A stretch of 64,000 nt of DNA from Anopheles merus (lineage: Eukaryota; Arthropoda; Insecta; Diptera; Culicidae), in assembly GCF_017562075.2 (NCBI RefSeq), contig NC_054082.1:38001942-38065941 (forward strand), read 5' to 3'. Below are positions 38,965 through 49,485 of this stretch, piece by piece (the first letter of the stretch is position 1; each line of letters starts with the position of its first letter). A program made the position numbers and the translations under genes. Below the pieces are notes generated by a model. That model was not told the DNA's origin. It did not search any database and saw only the letters and a list, made by a program, of their open reading frames with translations.

Positions 38965-39375
38965 CTAATTTTGCGGTACCTTTTTCTTGAAAAATGAGAT
39001 GAACGTTAACAAAATGTGATCAATAAAATTCAATGATTTCGTCTTTATTTCATCAAACGCGACGATCGTTCCAATCATTATCATTGGTTTCAAAAAGCTG
39101 ATAATTGATTTTCTACCTATGGCAGTCAGAGGACGAATGGCAAAGTACACAAACAGAGCACCGAGTGACAAAAAGCATAAGCTGAATACGTTAAAGCGAG
39201 TGCCAGTTGCACTTACGGCCAACACAGCATGATGCTGAAACAATGGAACAACCACCGGAGAACAAAGGAGCGGCCCGATGGACATGAAGTAAAACCACAT
39301 CAAAGCCCGCATTTCACCGGTTTCATGGACGTCACGTGGGTTTAGTTGTAAAATTTGGAAGATCAATTGAATCAT
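38965..39375 (-). CDS. Short membrane-protein ORF, possibly VMA21-like
   Basis: This 136-residue frame has two strong hydrophobic segments: WFYFMSIGPLLCSPVVVPLF (about residues 28-47) and FSLCFLSLGALFVYFAI (about 64-80). That two-helix hairpin with ALFVYFAIRP at the end of helix 2 recalls VMA21, the ER factor for assembly of the V-ATPase, but this is a weak resemblance from memory. The last ~50 residues run into AT-rich sequence and look less protein-like, so the true end may be earlier or the copy may be a decayed retrocopy. The ATG at 39375 is not certain because the frame continues 5' to a TGA. Confidence 0.35.
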   Translation of the reverse strand: MIQLIFQILQLNPRDVHETGEMRALMWFYFMSIGPLLCSPVVVPLFQHHAVLAVSATGTRFNVFSLCFLSLGALFVYFAIRPLTAIGRKSIISFLKPMIMIGTIVAFDEIKTKSLNFIDHILLTFISFFKKKVPQN

Positions 39376-42300
39376 TCTATGAAACCTTAGATGGCCAGCG
39401 AAAGGAAATTGGGTTGGAACTGCCCGTCAGCGGGCAAAACCATTTGCAACCAAACGTTAGCTTAGTTCTGTGGGGTAATGAATAGGTTCGTTCGAGTAGA
39501 CAAAGCAAGCTAACATAATTGCAAACAATGTGATTCCTGCTCAAACGCATTTTTCCGACTAGTTACGGTTATCTATTAACTTGAAGATTAGTGTTATCTT
39601 GGAAAAAGGACAGTTTTCGTTCAATATTTTGTAAAGGAACAGATTCAAACAAAAGCAAAAAGATCAAAAACCATATTGTTATCAGTTACTTTCCCAAACT
39701 CGATCGAAAGAGGGATCTTGCATCTTGCAGTTGCCTAGATACAACGAATGCTTCAACAAATGCTTCAAGTTTCAACATCGCTCAGCAAGGCGACATTTTT
39801 CCATCAAAGTTTCGACTTATTTGGCTGAAATAAAGTGACAAGTGGTATCTGGGATATATTTCAAAACTAAATTATTACTTAATTTTTATCGGCTATCATA
39901 CATTTTGTTAGCAAAACAACACGTGATTGGTTCAGGAAAATAGATTGAACTTACTTCACTCATATAACCTATCCAACATTATCTCGCTGATTGAACCCTC
40001 TCCAGCTATCCCACCTTTCCGCTTAACCTTCACTAGTTCACCATTCGCAAAACCTAGACATTGCAAGAAGTCCAAAGAGCAAAAATCTGTCATCAACATT
40101 TTTCAACCTAAAAAGCGAACGTAAAATAACATGCACAAAAAAGTCCACCTCCCAAACAGCTAGCTACCATCGCATATAGGGTGCCGTTACCGCTCCGCAG
40201 AAGCACCAGGCAACGCAGTAGTACAACAAAAGGGAAGGATAATATATTTTATGTAAATGTTGCGCTCATTTTCTTTGCTCAATCTCATTCGTTTTTTTTT
40301 TTGCAACCACCAGCACCTTTTTCCCTCCTCGGGTGTACAATCCATCGTCCTGGGCATGCGATTCGGTGACATTCGTTGAGTGATTTAAAATTCAGATTCA
40401 CAGGCCAAAGAACGGGCAGAACCGCTCCTCCGCCACACGTGTTCTGTTTGCGCACGGAGCAGCATGGAGCCGGTGAGTGAGCCTTTTTTATATATTCCTT
40501 TTTTCTTATCGACAAGCGTTCCCGCCGGATTCATCGTTTACGGCTCAGTCTCGTAAGGTTTTGACTGACGGTTGAAGAAGCCGATGCAAAGCACGAATGA
40601 ATGGTCATCCAGTGAAGTGGTTTTGGATTGTTGCTCAATGGGTCAAAAGTTGAACGGTAGTGTGGAGTCTAACAACCGCCAGGCATACACAACTTATTGT
40701 ATTTTATAATTGTGATACAAAAATCATTCACCATTTCTCACTTCCTTTGTCGTCTTCGTTCTCACGGGTGGATGATCGCTTGCAGGATAATTAATTTTGA
40801 TCAACGCTGTATATCCGCTCAGCCGTGATAGACATGATACCGTGATACACGTAACAGAGGGTAATTTCATCCTGCCAGCATCAAACGACAAACGAAGATC
40901 GTACAGTGAAACATCACCACTTGAAGGCCACGCTAAGCTTCCTACGGCCCTTTCTCCTGCTCTCATATGCTCCCAGTCTTGTTCCTTTCGTCGACCGCTT
41001 TGGGAAGGTCCTTCAACAAACCTAGCAACAACATTTCATGTCACTCAATATGTTGACGTCCGACGTAAATTCGGACGAACCAACGAACATAACACAATGT
41101 TTGTGCGTTGACAAGCGACAAAAGGCGGGCAACTTCCTACTCCTACCGTCCACTCCATCCTTCAGCACGAGCATGATAAGTATGGTGAAATAATAAATGA
41201 CAAAAGAAGGTTCTCATATTGGGATGTAGCAGATTTTTCCTGAGTCTCTTCTCCTTATTAACATTCCAGCATTCACAATGACCGTGTTAGTGTACCTTAT
41301 GTTACGCAGGGAAAACTGTCACATAAAAATTTAGCTTTCTCTCTCTGTCTCTCTTGCCCACTTCTCCATTCACGCTCTCCACATGCTATTCCCAATCAGA
41401 ACCATATCAGTGCCGTTGGCACGTTCCCTTCCGCCACGAACAGTGCTTTGAAATAAAATCAATTTCGAAAAAGATAAATGGATTTTTAAACGATATTTTG
41501 TACCGATGCTTGACTTTTCCGGTCTGTCTGTCGACTGTCTTCAAACACTATCCAAACCGATAGGGAAAAAAGAGAGGCAGTCTCGATTGTGGGGATTGTC
41601 GGTGAAAAAAAGGATTGCCTTTGCCTTACGCATCCAGCCGTTTCAATGGCGATTTCTTGCTGTAAGCAAACGACAATGGGTGTGAACTCACATTTTTGCC
41701 ATTTTTTGGGAAGGGGGAGGGAAGAAGAGCTAAAAGCGTGGGCGGTACAGCATCCAAAAATTTCTAACCTTCGACAGCGCAGCGACCACCGTGCGGATAT
41801 AAAAGATAAACATCCCTAATCGCACACGGAAAAAGGGGATTGAGCTTATTGCTCTTCGGGCCGTACCGTGGCTGTAGTTACCCCTTTTGCTTGATGGATG
41901 CAAGATTTATGTACCGTTTTCCGCCTACCAACCACGCATCTATGTGATGGGAGGTCTGGATGGCATAGCAAAAAATGAAAACACACACACACCTACAAAA
42001 GGGTAAGAGTAAAATTTTGCTGCGTTTATTTCTGATCGTTGGTACCGATGCTTGCTAGGTTCTGCCCACACACCAGTTCGGCTGTGGTTGTGGTAGCCGA
42101 AAAAATACAACAAGCAAAGCCACACAACATCATTAATCTCTTATGTGCTTCGTCGAATGTAGAGTGAAAGGAAAAGAAAGGCACACGAACGCCGCATAAA
42201 GCCCGATATGATTTTTTAGCATCGGAAGGTTTGTATGCCAATAAGCCTTTTAAAGCACCCTTTCTGGAGCTTTTATTTGTGAAAAACAATGAGCTACTAA

Positions 42301-44705
42301 AAATAAAACAGAAATAAAGAATAGAAAAGAGTGAAAACAATTACAATCAAACAACTGTATTATTGCATCTAACTTCATCTAAAGCGTTCGCTGGAAAAGC
42401 CGTCTAAAAGCCTCCAGGAAATTATTGTTGTGGGTTGTTTTCGGGATTGGACTATCCTGAGAGAGCTCTAGTTTTACCTCAACGCCAGGACAATCGGAAA
42501 GGATTACTAGAAGGCTTCCTATGTTGCCTTCCACAAAAAACACGTCAATCGTTATGTTTATTAACTTTTTCTCCTGTCTTTCTTCGTCATTGATCGATCA
42601 AAAGGCCCGAGCGCGAAAAAACGAACAGCTTTCATAAATACAACATTCTGTGCCTGTCCAAATCTCTTCCTAATCTCACCGGAAGGATCTTCTTCAAACC
42701 TCACAACAAAAGTATAGATGCGAATGTCGGTCGACGGTGTTACGGATGAATTGACCACTCTAGCATGAGGAAAATCGAAAAGATTACCAACGTAAGAAAT
42801 AAATCCCTGCTTCGATACTTTCCTGTCCATCTGTCTTTAACTGACCACAACTCGACGAGACAACGCAAGGAGTAAATTCATACGAAAAAAACGGCAGACA
42901 ATTGTACATACCGAAAGAAGAAAGTCGTAGGTAGAACAATATTTTCACAGGAAATGTGAGCTAAAATTGTGTTTGTCAATGTACAATCGTTGTTACCTCA
43001 CAACAATTCAATTCCAGCCAATTCTATTTCACTTACTTATTTCATAAATCCCACCCTGCACGAAACGCGACACTTAAAGATGCTTTAAGTGAAGCGAATG
43101 TTACAATTTTTATTGCCACTTGCAGTTATTTCCCTCTCCTTCCATCATTCGATCGTGCGCCTCCACCATCCATCCAAACGCAAACGGTGCTGTGAATAGC
43201 GTGCAAAGTTAATTTGAACATCATTATGAGATTTTGTTATTTCTTTCCCCTCCCCTCGAAACCGGTTTTATGAACCTCATGCATTGATGGGATTCGTTAC
43301 GCCAACGAGATACCTTTCTTGTTGTAGCCTTTCTTTTTCCGCATTTCCTCCACGTACGCTCTAATGTTTCCTGCCAGTCGGCCACCCGCAGTCGAGGCGC
43401 ATTCCTTTCACTCTCCCACCCCGTTAAATTATTCCCTTTGATGTGCACGTCATCATTGACTTTGCGCGATGATGCTGCTGAACGCTTCTCCTTCTTCGGA
43501 GTGAGTGAGCGAAGAAGCTGCGAGGTGTAGTTGCAAACCTTCCCCCTTGGCCGACAACGGTCCTACAATCGATTGTCGTAAGAAGGACTGAAAATAGGTT
43601 AACTCACTGGAAGTTTGTGTGTATGTGAACGAATGGTTCGGAGTTGAGCAGGAGCCTATCAGCAGTGCGTTTTTTTAGGTAATTTGCATCCAACGCCGTT
43701 AACTGTCCACATTGGAATCATTTTCAAGTGCCTGCGTTCTTCAAGCGAATCCATAACAGAAGCGAAGTTTTCGAAGTCCAAATGAAGGGGAGTGTAGTCG
43801 ATGCAAGGAAATGTTCTTTGTAAGGAATGCATTATTATAGATCGAGGGCATGACAATAAGTGAGCTACCAGCTATGCTATGTATACTGAGCTTCAATAGC
43901 CAAGCAAAACAAATTCCAGACATCAAAGAGCTAAACATAATTAATCCGAAAATGAACTCTCTAGCTAAGCGTTTCACAAATTCTAAAAATATTTGTTTAT
44001 TTGATATGGTTGACACGAAAATCCCTCTCAATTCTGTAGATATAAATGATGGTTATTGCTTAAGAATACATTATTTTCCCTTTTTGCTGATTAACTTATC
44101 CCCTAACTGTTGATTAAGAACACTTCGAACACAAAACGCTATTTCTGACATGTTTTTACGATTGTGCTTTGTAATTGGATTATATTGAACTAGCCTCATT
44201 ACATACGTTAATCTGTAAACTAATTGCTTGTACATATTACAAAACTCTTCAACAAAAACTCAATCACACAACAAGTCACCATAACTACAGTTCATCCCAT
44301 CGTTTACACGCTTACCCCAGTGTTAATGCTAGCGGGCACGAAAAGCCAAAGCCATCCCTCCGACAAAGGTCAAGACGATTGGCTATAAGAAGATTATGTC
44401 CAATCTGGCCACCAAACCTGACTGACTCTTCTACTACCAGCAGTAGCAGTTTTTATGAGCATATCCATCCAACACACGTGACTGTTTACGCTGCAATCAT
44501 TACAACGACTTATATCTAAATCCCGTATGGATTGCGCATTAACACGCGAACAAAACTAGGCTTTCAGTATGTCTTATCAGAGTTCAAACAATTGAACCAT
44601 GTTGGGTATGAGCATCTTAGGCAACAGACAAGATTGTATGCATTGACCAATACGGTCTGCCAAAGTCAACCAGTCTGTTAGGTTCTTCCAATGTGTGGAA
44701 GCAAG
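39376..44705. other. Region with no firm gene
   Basis: I see no supported exon here. An ATG followed at once by a strong donor (ATGGAGCCG then gtgagt, 40464-40478) could be a very short first exon, but nothing links to it. Two minus-strand frames at 42561-42830 and 43659-44031 read moderately like protein and remain unrecognised. Confidence 0.45.
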
Positions 44706-45160
44706 CTAAGCGTTCTCGCTTTCCCTTAGCAGTTTTGATGCAATTTCAAGAAACCCACCAACTAATGACGTCGATTTAGTGAACGAACCGTTTGGAAACG
44801 AAGTGGAAAAGTTTCCCTTATTTCTTTTCATCAGCGCACACTTTTTATGCGGTATAGTTTGGTGATGGTACGTTGCCGTAACGTCGCTGTGGTTCTGCAA
44901 CAGCATCTGCATCGTGGCGTGTCGAACGTGCCGCCGCACTAAGGTAGCGCTCAAATCATCGCCATCCAAAAGCAATTAAAATTAAAACTGTTATGACATT
45001 TAATGTTTTCTTCGAAAACAACTAACCTAAGTGCAAGCTCGAACTGAAAACGGTTCCATCTTAGCTCCAGAAAGTTGCGGTCCATGCTGCCGCCCCGCGT
45101 CATGCCAGTAGTCCCTGGAAGCAGGCATAAAAGCTCAACTTTATGACCGACCGACTGCAT
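44706..45160 (-). CDS. Small two-exon ORF, unrecognised
   Basis: An ATG at 45160 opens a frame reading MQSVGHKVELLCLLPGTTGM. A donor (AG then gttagt, 45026) and an acceptor ending at 44950 define a 77-bp intron that is phase 2 on both sides, and the second exon continues in frame (ATLVRRHVRHATMQMLLQNH) to a stop at 44706. The spliced product would be about 126 residues. The acceptor lacks a good pyrimidine tract. The product is unknown and there is no visible signal peptide or domain. It lies about 400 bp downstream of the ionotropic receptor on the same strand. Confidence 0.25.
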
Positions 45161-45389
45161 TTGCCTCTTTGGTTGAGTGCACCTTCAAGTAGAGAGTATA
45201 AATCTGAGAAAAATTAAGCTACTTGAAGCAAACAAGGAGCTCATTTCTGCCTGCCAAAGAGGTTACTCAATACCCGAATGAGTGATGTCTGCTCTATTGG
45301 AGGTGCTTTACCACTTTCAATAATGGTTATTCAGTAGGTGTCAGAACAACACAGCTTCGTTAAATTAAAATAATTCTTTTCATTTGCTT

Positions 45390-45402
45390 TCTTCTCTTTC
45401 TT

Positions 45403-45437
<35 letters not shown>

Positions 45438-45464
45438 ATCTCTCTCTTTCTTTCTCTCTCTATT
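45390..45464. repeat. CT-rich microsatellite
   Basis: Imperfect CT/TTTC repeats between the ionotropic receptor gene and the small ORF downstream of it. Confidence 0.9.
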
Positions 45465-45557
45465 ATATAGCGTCTATGATCTCATATGATCTGTATTGAT
45501 CTGTTTACTTTAATTATAAAAACTTTATAATGGTAATTGCAATATCAAGATACATTT

Positions 45558-46979
45558 TTAAACAAGTCTATCGATCCTGTTCCAAACAAAGACCACAAAA
45601 CACTCAAGAAAGAAAACTACACCGGCAACAGCCCATCCCATGGACAAGACTATCCAAAACGGTACCATATGTTCAAATCCTATCAGGTCGTCCATAATTA
45701 CGGCACGAAAAACAACACTCTCGGCCAGTTGCGTGTACCTATGATCAGCTAGCTTCGCAAACCCGAACGCTCTTACCCATTCAAGATTAATCGCAAAATA
45801 GTCCCTCAAAGCGATGGCATGGCGAGCAAACAGGTACGATGTACGAAATGTCCCCAGAGGTTCGCGCAAAACAAAGTAAGGTAAACGACCCGATATAGGA
45901 TCAGGCTTATGCAGTACATTAATAACGTACGATGCACGTGCCGGAGTGTCAATGTACGCATACTCTTTGGATAATTTCTTCACAGACGAAACAATCGTTG
46001 CACGTTGGATAACAGCGTTAGCCAATTTTGTTGCCAACAAATTTAAGAAGCGTCGTTGACTCGCTGTAATGCTAATTGGAATGTTAGTAGCTAATAGTTC
46101 GTCCACAGTAGCTGGGTCTCTGTGAAAGCGATTAACTAACAGATAAGAAGTTATTTGCGCAAAATAGCTCTCTACCAAAATGAATGATATTATATTAAAA
46201 GACATTTGAAGAAAACTCCCTGCCGGCTCGAGTCTAAACATGCGTCTTAGCAGATTACCTAGGCTTGTGTCAGTTCTGCTCAGAGCATTTATGGTATTAA
46301 ACAATAACACAGAGCATGCCACTGTCACCCAAAGGCTTTGTGAAAATGGTCTAAATAAGTTATCCAAATTAATGGCACTAGTTTCTCGCGGCACTACAAA
46401 ACTCAGATACTCTAGTTCCGGTAGCAAGATCATAGGAAAACGGGTTTCATTGCGAATTTGTTTAGGTGTCATCGTAAAATCCATCCTGCCTGATGCTAAA
46501 TTTGTTTCAACCGCTTTAGCAGCATAACGTGGGTCCAGACTGCGGTTTCGAGCGTCAATGATATTTGCATCAACGTTAAGATACTCAAAAAGCCTCAAAT
46601 ACAACAGATTATCGATTCCATCCAATGTGTTGAAGGTTGCTTTGTACATGTAAGGAAAACTGGCCATCCACTGAGTGTTGATTTTAAGACGATCGAGAAC
46701 CCCTAACCGACGGTAGGAGTAAACGGTTTGAAAATCCATTACACTTTGGACGATTGTTGTTTTCTCTGCTAGATGGATTGCGTACTTAAGCGAACGACTT
46801 CTATGTTTTGTAGTTACTGCCCAATACGAGATGCCTATTTTTCTAAATGTTAAATCTAGGTTATTTATGGTTGAAGATAGATCGAATAAATGATTTTCCA
46901 CCAGAATTAACACTTTTGCCGTGTGTAGTCTAGAGCCTAGCTCATTGAATTTCGAGTAAATAATGTTTGATGCTGCTCT
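45558..46979 (-). CDS. IR exon 2: ligand-binding and channel region
   Basis: The acceptor ttttcttttccag precedes 46979. This exon supplies residues 93-565, including the bipartite ligand-binding region around the membrane segments and the carboxy-terminal helix. The stop is at 45558-45560. No downstream AATAAA is evident in the first ~80 bases on the minus strand. Confidence 0.87.
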   Translation of the reverse strand, partial: RAASNIIYSKFNELGSRLHTAKVLILVENHLFDLSSTINNLDLTFRKIGISYWAVTTKHRSRSLKYAIHLAEKTTIVQSVMDFQTVYSYRRLGVLDRLKINTQWMASFPYMYKATFNTLDGIDNLLYLRLFEYLNVDANIIDARNRSLDPRYAAKAVETNLASGRMDFTMTPKQIRNETRFPMILLPELEYLSFVVPRETSAINLDNLFRPFSQSLWVTVACSVLLFNTINALSRTDTSLGNLLRRMFRLEPAGSFLQMSFNIISFILVESYFAQITSYLLVNRFHRDPATVDELLATNIPISITASQRRFLNLLATKLANAVIQRATIVSSVKKLSKEYAYIDTPARASYVINVLHKPDPISGRLPYFVLREPLGTFRTSYLFARHAIALRDYFAINLEWVRAFGFAKLADHRYTQLAESVVFRAVIMDDLIGFEHMVPFWIVLSMGWAVAGVVFFLECFVVFVWNRIDRLV

Positions 46980-47319
46980 CTGGAAAAGAAAAAAGCGAGA
47001 TTTAATGCATTTTTGGTTATTTTTTCCCGGTATTTGTATTTACTTCATTTTGCATATCAAAAAAGAATACAACCAAGCAGGATTCTTCCAGGACTCCAAT
47101 GGTTTGTTCAGCATCAATGATAACTCTTGGGACGTATGATAAACTAAGCAATGGTCCGAATACAGTGCGATGTTCTAGCCCAACCAGATACACAGTAGCA
47201 ATTGAACAATGTGAAGCACTTTCGATGAAATTCGTTAAAGTACCTGTTACACTAAAGGTCTTTTCAGAAGAAAAAATGATAAGAAACAAAAGTGAATTAG
47301 ATGTGGCCAAAAGTTTCAT
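45558..47319 (-). CDS. Divergent ionotropic receptor (IR), chemosensory
   Basis: Members of this insect family are ligand-gated cation channels derived from ionotropic glutamate receptors, acting in dendritic membranes of chemosensory neurons. Two exons (47319-47044 and 46979-45558) flank a 64-bp phase-0 intron (gtaaat...ttccag) and encode 565 residues. A hydrophobic leader starts MKLLATSNSLLFLIIFSS. Membrane segments are SLWVTVACSVLLFNTINAL (about 307-325), an M3-like helix with SYFAQITSYLLVN (about 363-375, compare SYTANLAAF of glutamate receptors), and VPFWIVLSMGWAVAGVVFFL onward (about 531-559). A pore-region segment lies between the first two. The length fits divergent IRs. The short amino-terminal part has no Ig-like domain. 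Subfamily (for example IR7 or IR41 type) cannot be fixed without a tree. The frame is intact, so it is probably functional. Confidence 0.88.
47044..47319 (-). CDS. IR exon 1: signal peptide and N-terminal domain
   Basis: The start ATG (47317-47319) is followed by a leader with a hydrophobic LLFLIIF core. The exon gives 92 residues and ends at GAA before donor gtaaat, phase 0. The unspliced frame would add only a few residues before a stop, which supports the splice. Confidence 0.82.
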
Positions 47320-48739
47320 TGCAAAAATACTTTATTTTCACACTGTTCAGCTCAAAGTTTCAACACAAAGTGGAACTGCTACCATCAGAGCTTTCCCCCT
47401 TCGTCCAAAGTAATCCCATAAAAGGAGATAAATCATTCAATCGGCTACGCACCTGCCTTTCTTATCTTTCCTGTTGTGGTCAGAATAATTAAAGCTTTCG
47501 TTCTACTACCAGCCCGCTTCACTGTAATCGCTTCACTATCTATTTCATCTAATCGTTTCTGACCGCATGTTGTATAATTCTACTTGCAACAATTGAACCG
47601 TATAAACGGGCCTTCTTGCTATTTCGTCTAGCTACAAATTCTACGACTCAATGACAATGATGATGGTGGTGATGGAAACGAATAAGTTCCCGGCAGAAAA
47701 TAACCTTCAGGTAGGTTCCCAGCAAAGCAGGATACCAAAGTAGTGTGGTCGGACGATACATCGAAATAATAGAGCCCCTTCATCCAGCTTCGAAACGTTG
47801 TCATTGTAATCCTAGCTTCAGTGCAAGCCACCATACTTCAACGAATAGCAGTTATTACGGGGTTTTATATGCCTGTCATCGTTCGTTCTGGTTGGTTGCA
47901 ATGGATAAATCCATCGACGTGTAAGCACCATGAGCATATGAACTCCAAAGGTCTACGTAAGAAGTAAATCTCACGTTGTGCGAACTGAATGCGAAGTGTA
48001 TATTTATTAATTTTCATGTCACGAAAGCACCGCGAGGGTAGCAGAAAAATGTTCGAATATTACATATTTTCAATAAATAATGTAACAAAAGTTGAGATAA
48101 AAAATTGAAAAAAAATTAGATACAATTTAGAAAAAAAATTACAAAAAACAATATTTAAATTTTATAATGAGCTTTTACTATGAAAATATATTATTAAAAT
48201 TATAAATTTTTGACCATTGTTAATCGTCGTAGAGAGCTTTTATCGTATCTACATGTCGAAGCGTGTTCATTTTTGGAAACTGGTTACTTACAGCAATACA
48301 TTTTATGAATGTTGAAAAAATAAATACACATAAATTAAAATCTAAATAAACACATCGCTTTCCTCGTAATCATCATTGCCACTTGTGTTGGGTAAGGAAT
48401 AATGTTTAGTTATGCTCTATTTTTGTTTGAATTATCTTTCTTTTAATCTACCATTCATTAAGCTTCCCTCACTTGAAATGATGTCTTTCCTACATAAACA
48501 GGAGGGCTAATTATTGAAACGCCCCATGTTACTGTTCAACTTAAACACACAAGTAATTTCAAATACAAATCTTTCCTTTTAAAACCTACACACCGAACAG
48601 CGACATGGCCGTTGTTTTTTTTTATTATTTTTGCTTCCGTTTTCATACCTTCCGGCAATTGAAAGACGTTATCACACGATTACCATGCAATAAAACAATT
48701 CATTAAACATTCATTAATCTTATTCCTTGCGGTTGGCAG
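47320..48739. other. Upstream region of the IR gene
   Basis: This AT-rich region holds the presumed IR promoter (minus strand), with no element I can define. On the plus strand, an ATG at 47651 opens 20 codons that end exactly at a good donor (gtaggt at 47711), phase 0; this could be a first exon for the cysteine-rich exon pair, but that is speculative. Confidence 0.35.
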
Positions 48740-48904
48740 CCAGCACTGCCAGTGCCGTGCGAGAACGACGGTCCAGGCTGCGGCCAGTCGTCGTCCTCGT
48801 CGTCGTTTCCGTCACCGTGCTGCGGTTTGTACCCAGGTCAACATTCTTGCTTCCGGAAGTTGGTTTTCTTCTGCCAGTATACCGCCGGCACTGGCTGTGC
48901 ACAA
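48740..48904 (+). CDS. Cysteine-rich exon of an unrecognised gene
   Basis: A GC-rich block begins exactly at an acceptor (ttccttgcggttggcag) and ends at a donor (gtgagc), phase 0 on both sides, 55 codons. It encodes PALPVPCENDGPGCGQ, a run of six serines, then PCCGLYPGQHSCFRKLVFFC and QYTAGTGCAQ: eight cysteines including one CC pair, as in small secreted disulphide-rich peptides. The reverse strand also has an open frame (48902-48720, Thr/Arg-rich, ending TAA), but the composition change coincides with the plus-strand splice sites. No family is recognised and no signal peptide exon is assured. Confidence 0.45.
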
Positions 48905-49392
48905 GTGAGCATAAAATTGGCTGCTATAAGCCATACCAACAGTCAAACACTCGCACACATACAAGAAGAAACACTGGCACGGCCAAAAAAACTATTCTAC
49001 GAATAGAGTAACTTCCCACGAGGAGAGAGAGCGAGAATGAGAGGTATCGCAAACAAAAAATCGGTTTCAGTGTGCTTGCCGCACTAAGTGAGAAACGAGC
49101 GGAGCACATTTCGTTGATGCCAACATTCCACGGGAAGCCATCGTCAGCACGATCCTCGCACGCTCTGGCCCCGCTGATAAACGAGGTATCATTTATCTTT
49201 CTCGATTTTATTTGAAACTGTTTCCGCCATTTCCACATTGCCGTCGTCGTCCGCCGTTGCCGGGGTTTGCCGTCGATAAGACTAACCATAAGCATTATCC
49301 TTGCAATCCGAGCGGTGCTTAACGTCACCAACGCCACCCCACCCGGCGAGTGACCATCTGATACGCGTATTCCCGTCACACAACACCCGCAG

Positions 49393-49485
49393 GTGCGGCT
49401 CGGTGGTTCTGTAGTGCATCAATCAGGCACCTCCACCCAGGGCAGTTCGCCCGGATCATCGCCAACGATGCGCCTGGTGCGATAA
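49393..49485 (+). CDS. Probable terminal exon following the cysteine-rich exon
   Basis: An acceptor (acaacacccgcag) precedes a phase-0 frame, matching the phase of the donor at 48905. It encodes 30 residues, VRLGGSVVHQSGTSTQGSSP and then GSSPTMRLVR, before TAA at 49483-49485. Codons are GC-rich. Candidate polyadenylation hexamers lie near 50146 and 50186. The link between the two exons is inferred from phase and composition only. Confidence 0.35.
   Translation: MRLGGSVVHQSGTSTQGSSPGSSPTMRLVR

Noticed and set aside
42561..42830. 89-codon minus-strand open frame with protein-like middle
   Set aside because: No recognised family, no splice partners and an ordinary length for a chance frame.
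43659..44031. Two overlapping minus-strand frames, one with a hydrophobic helix
   Set aside because: I considered a decayed chemoreceptor fragment, but the frames conflict, no receptor motif is visible and the region is AT-rich.
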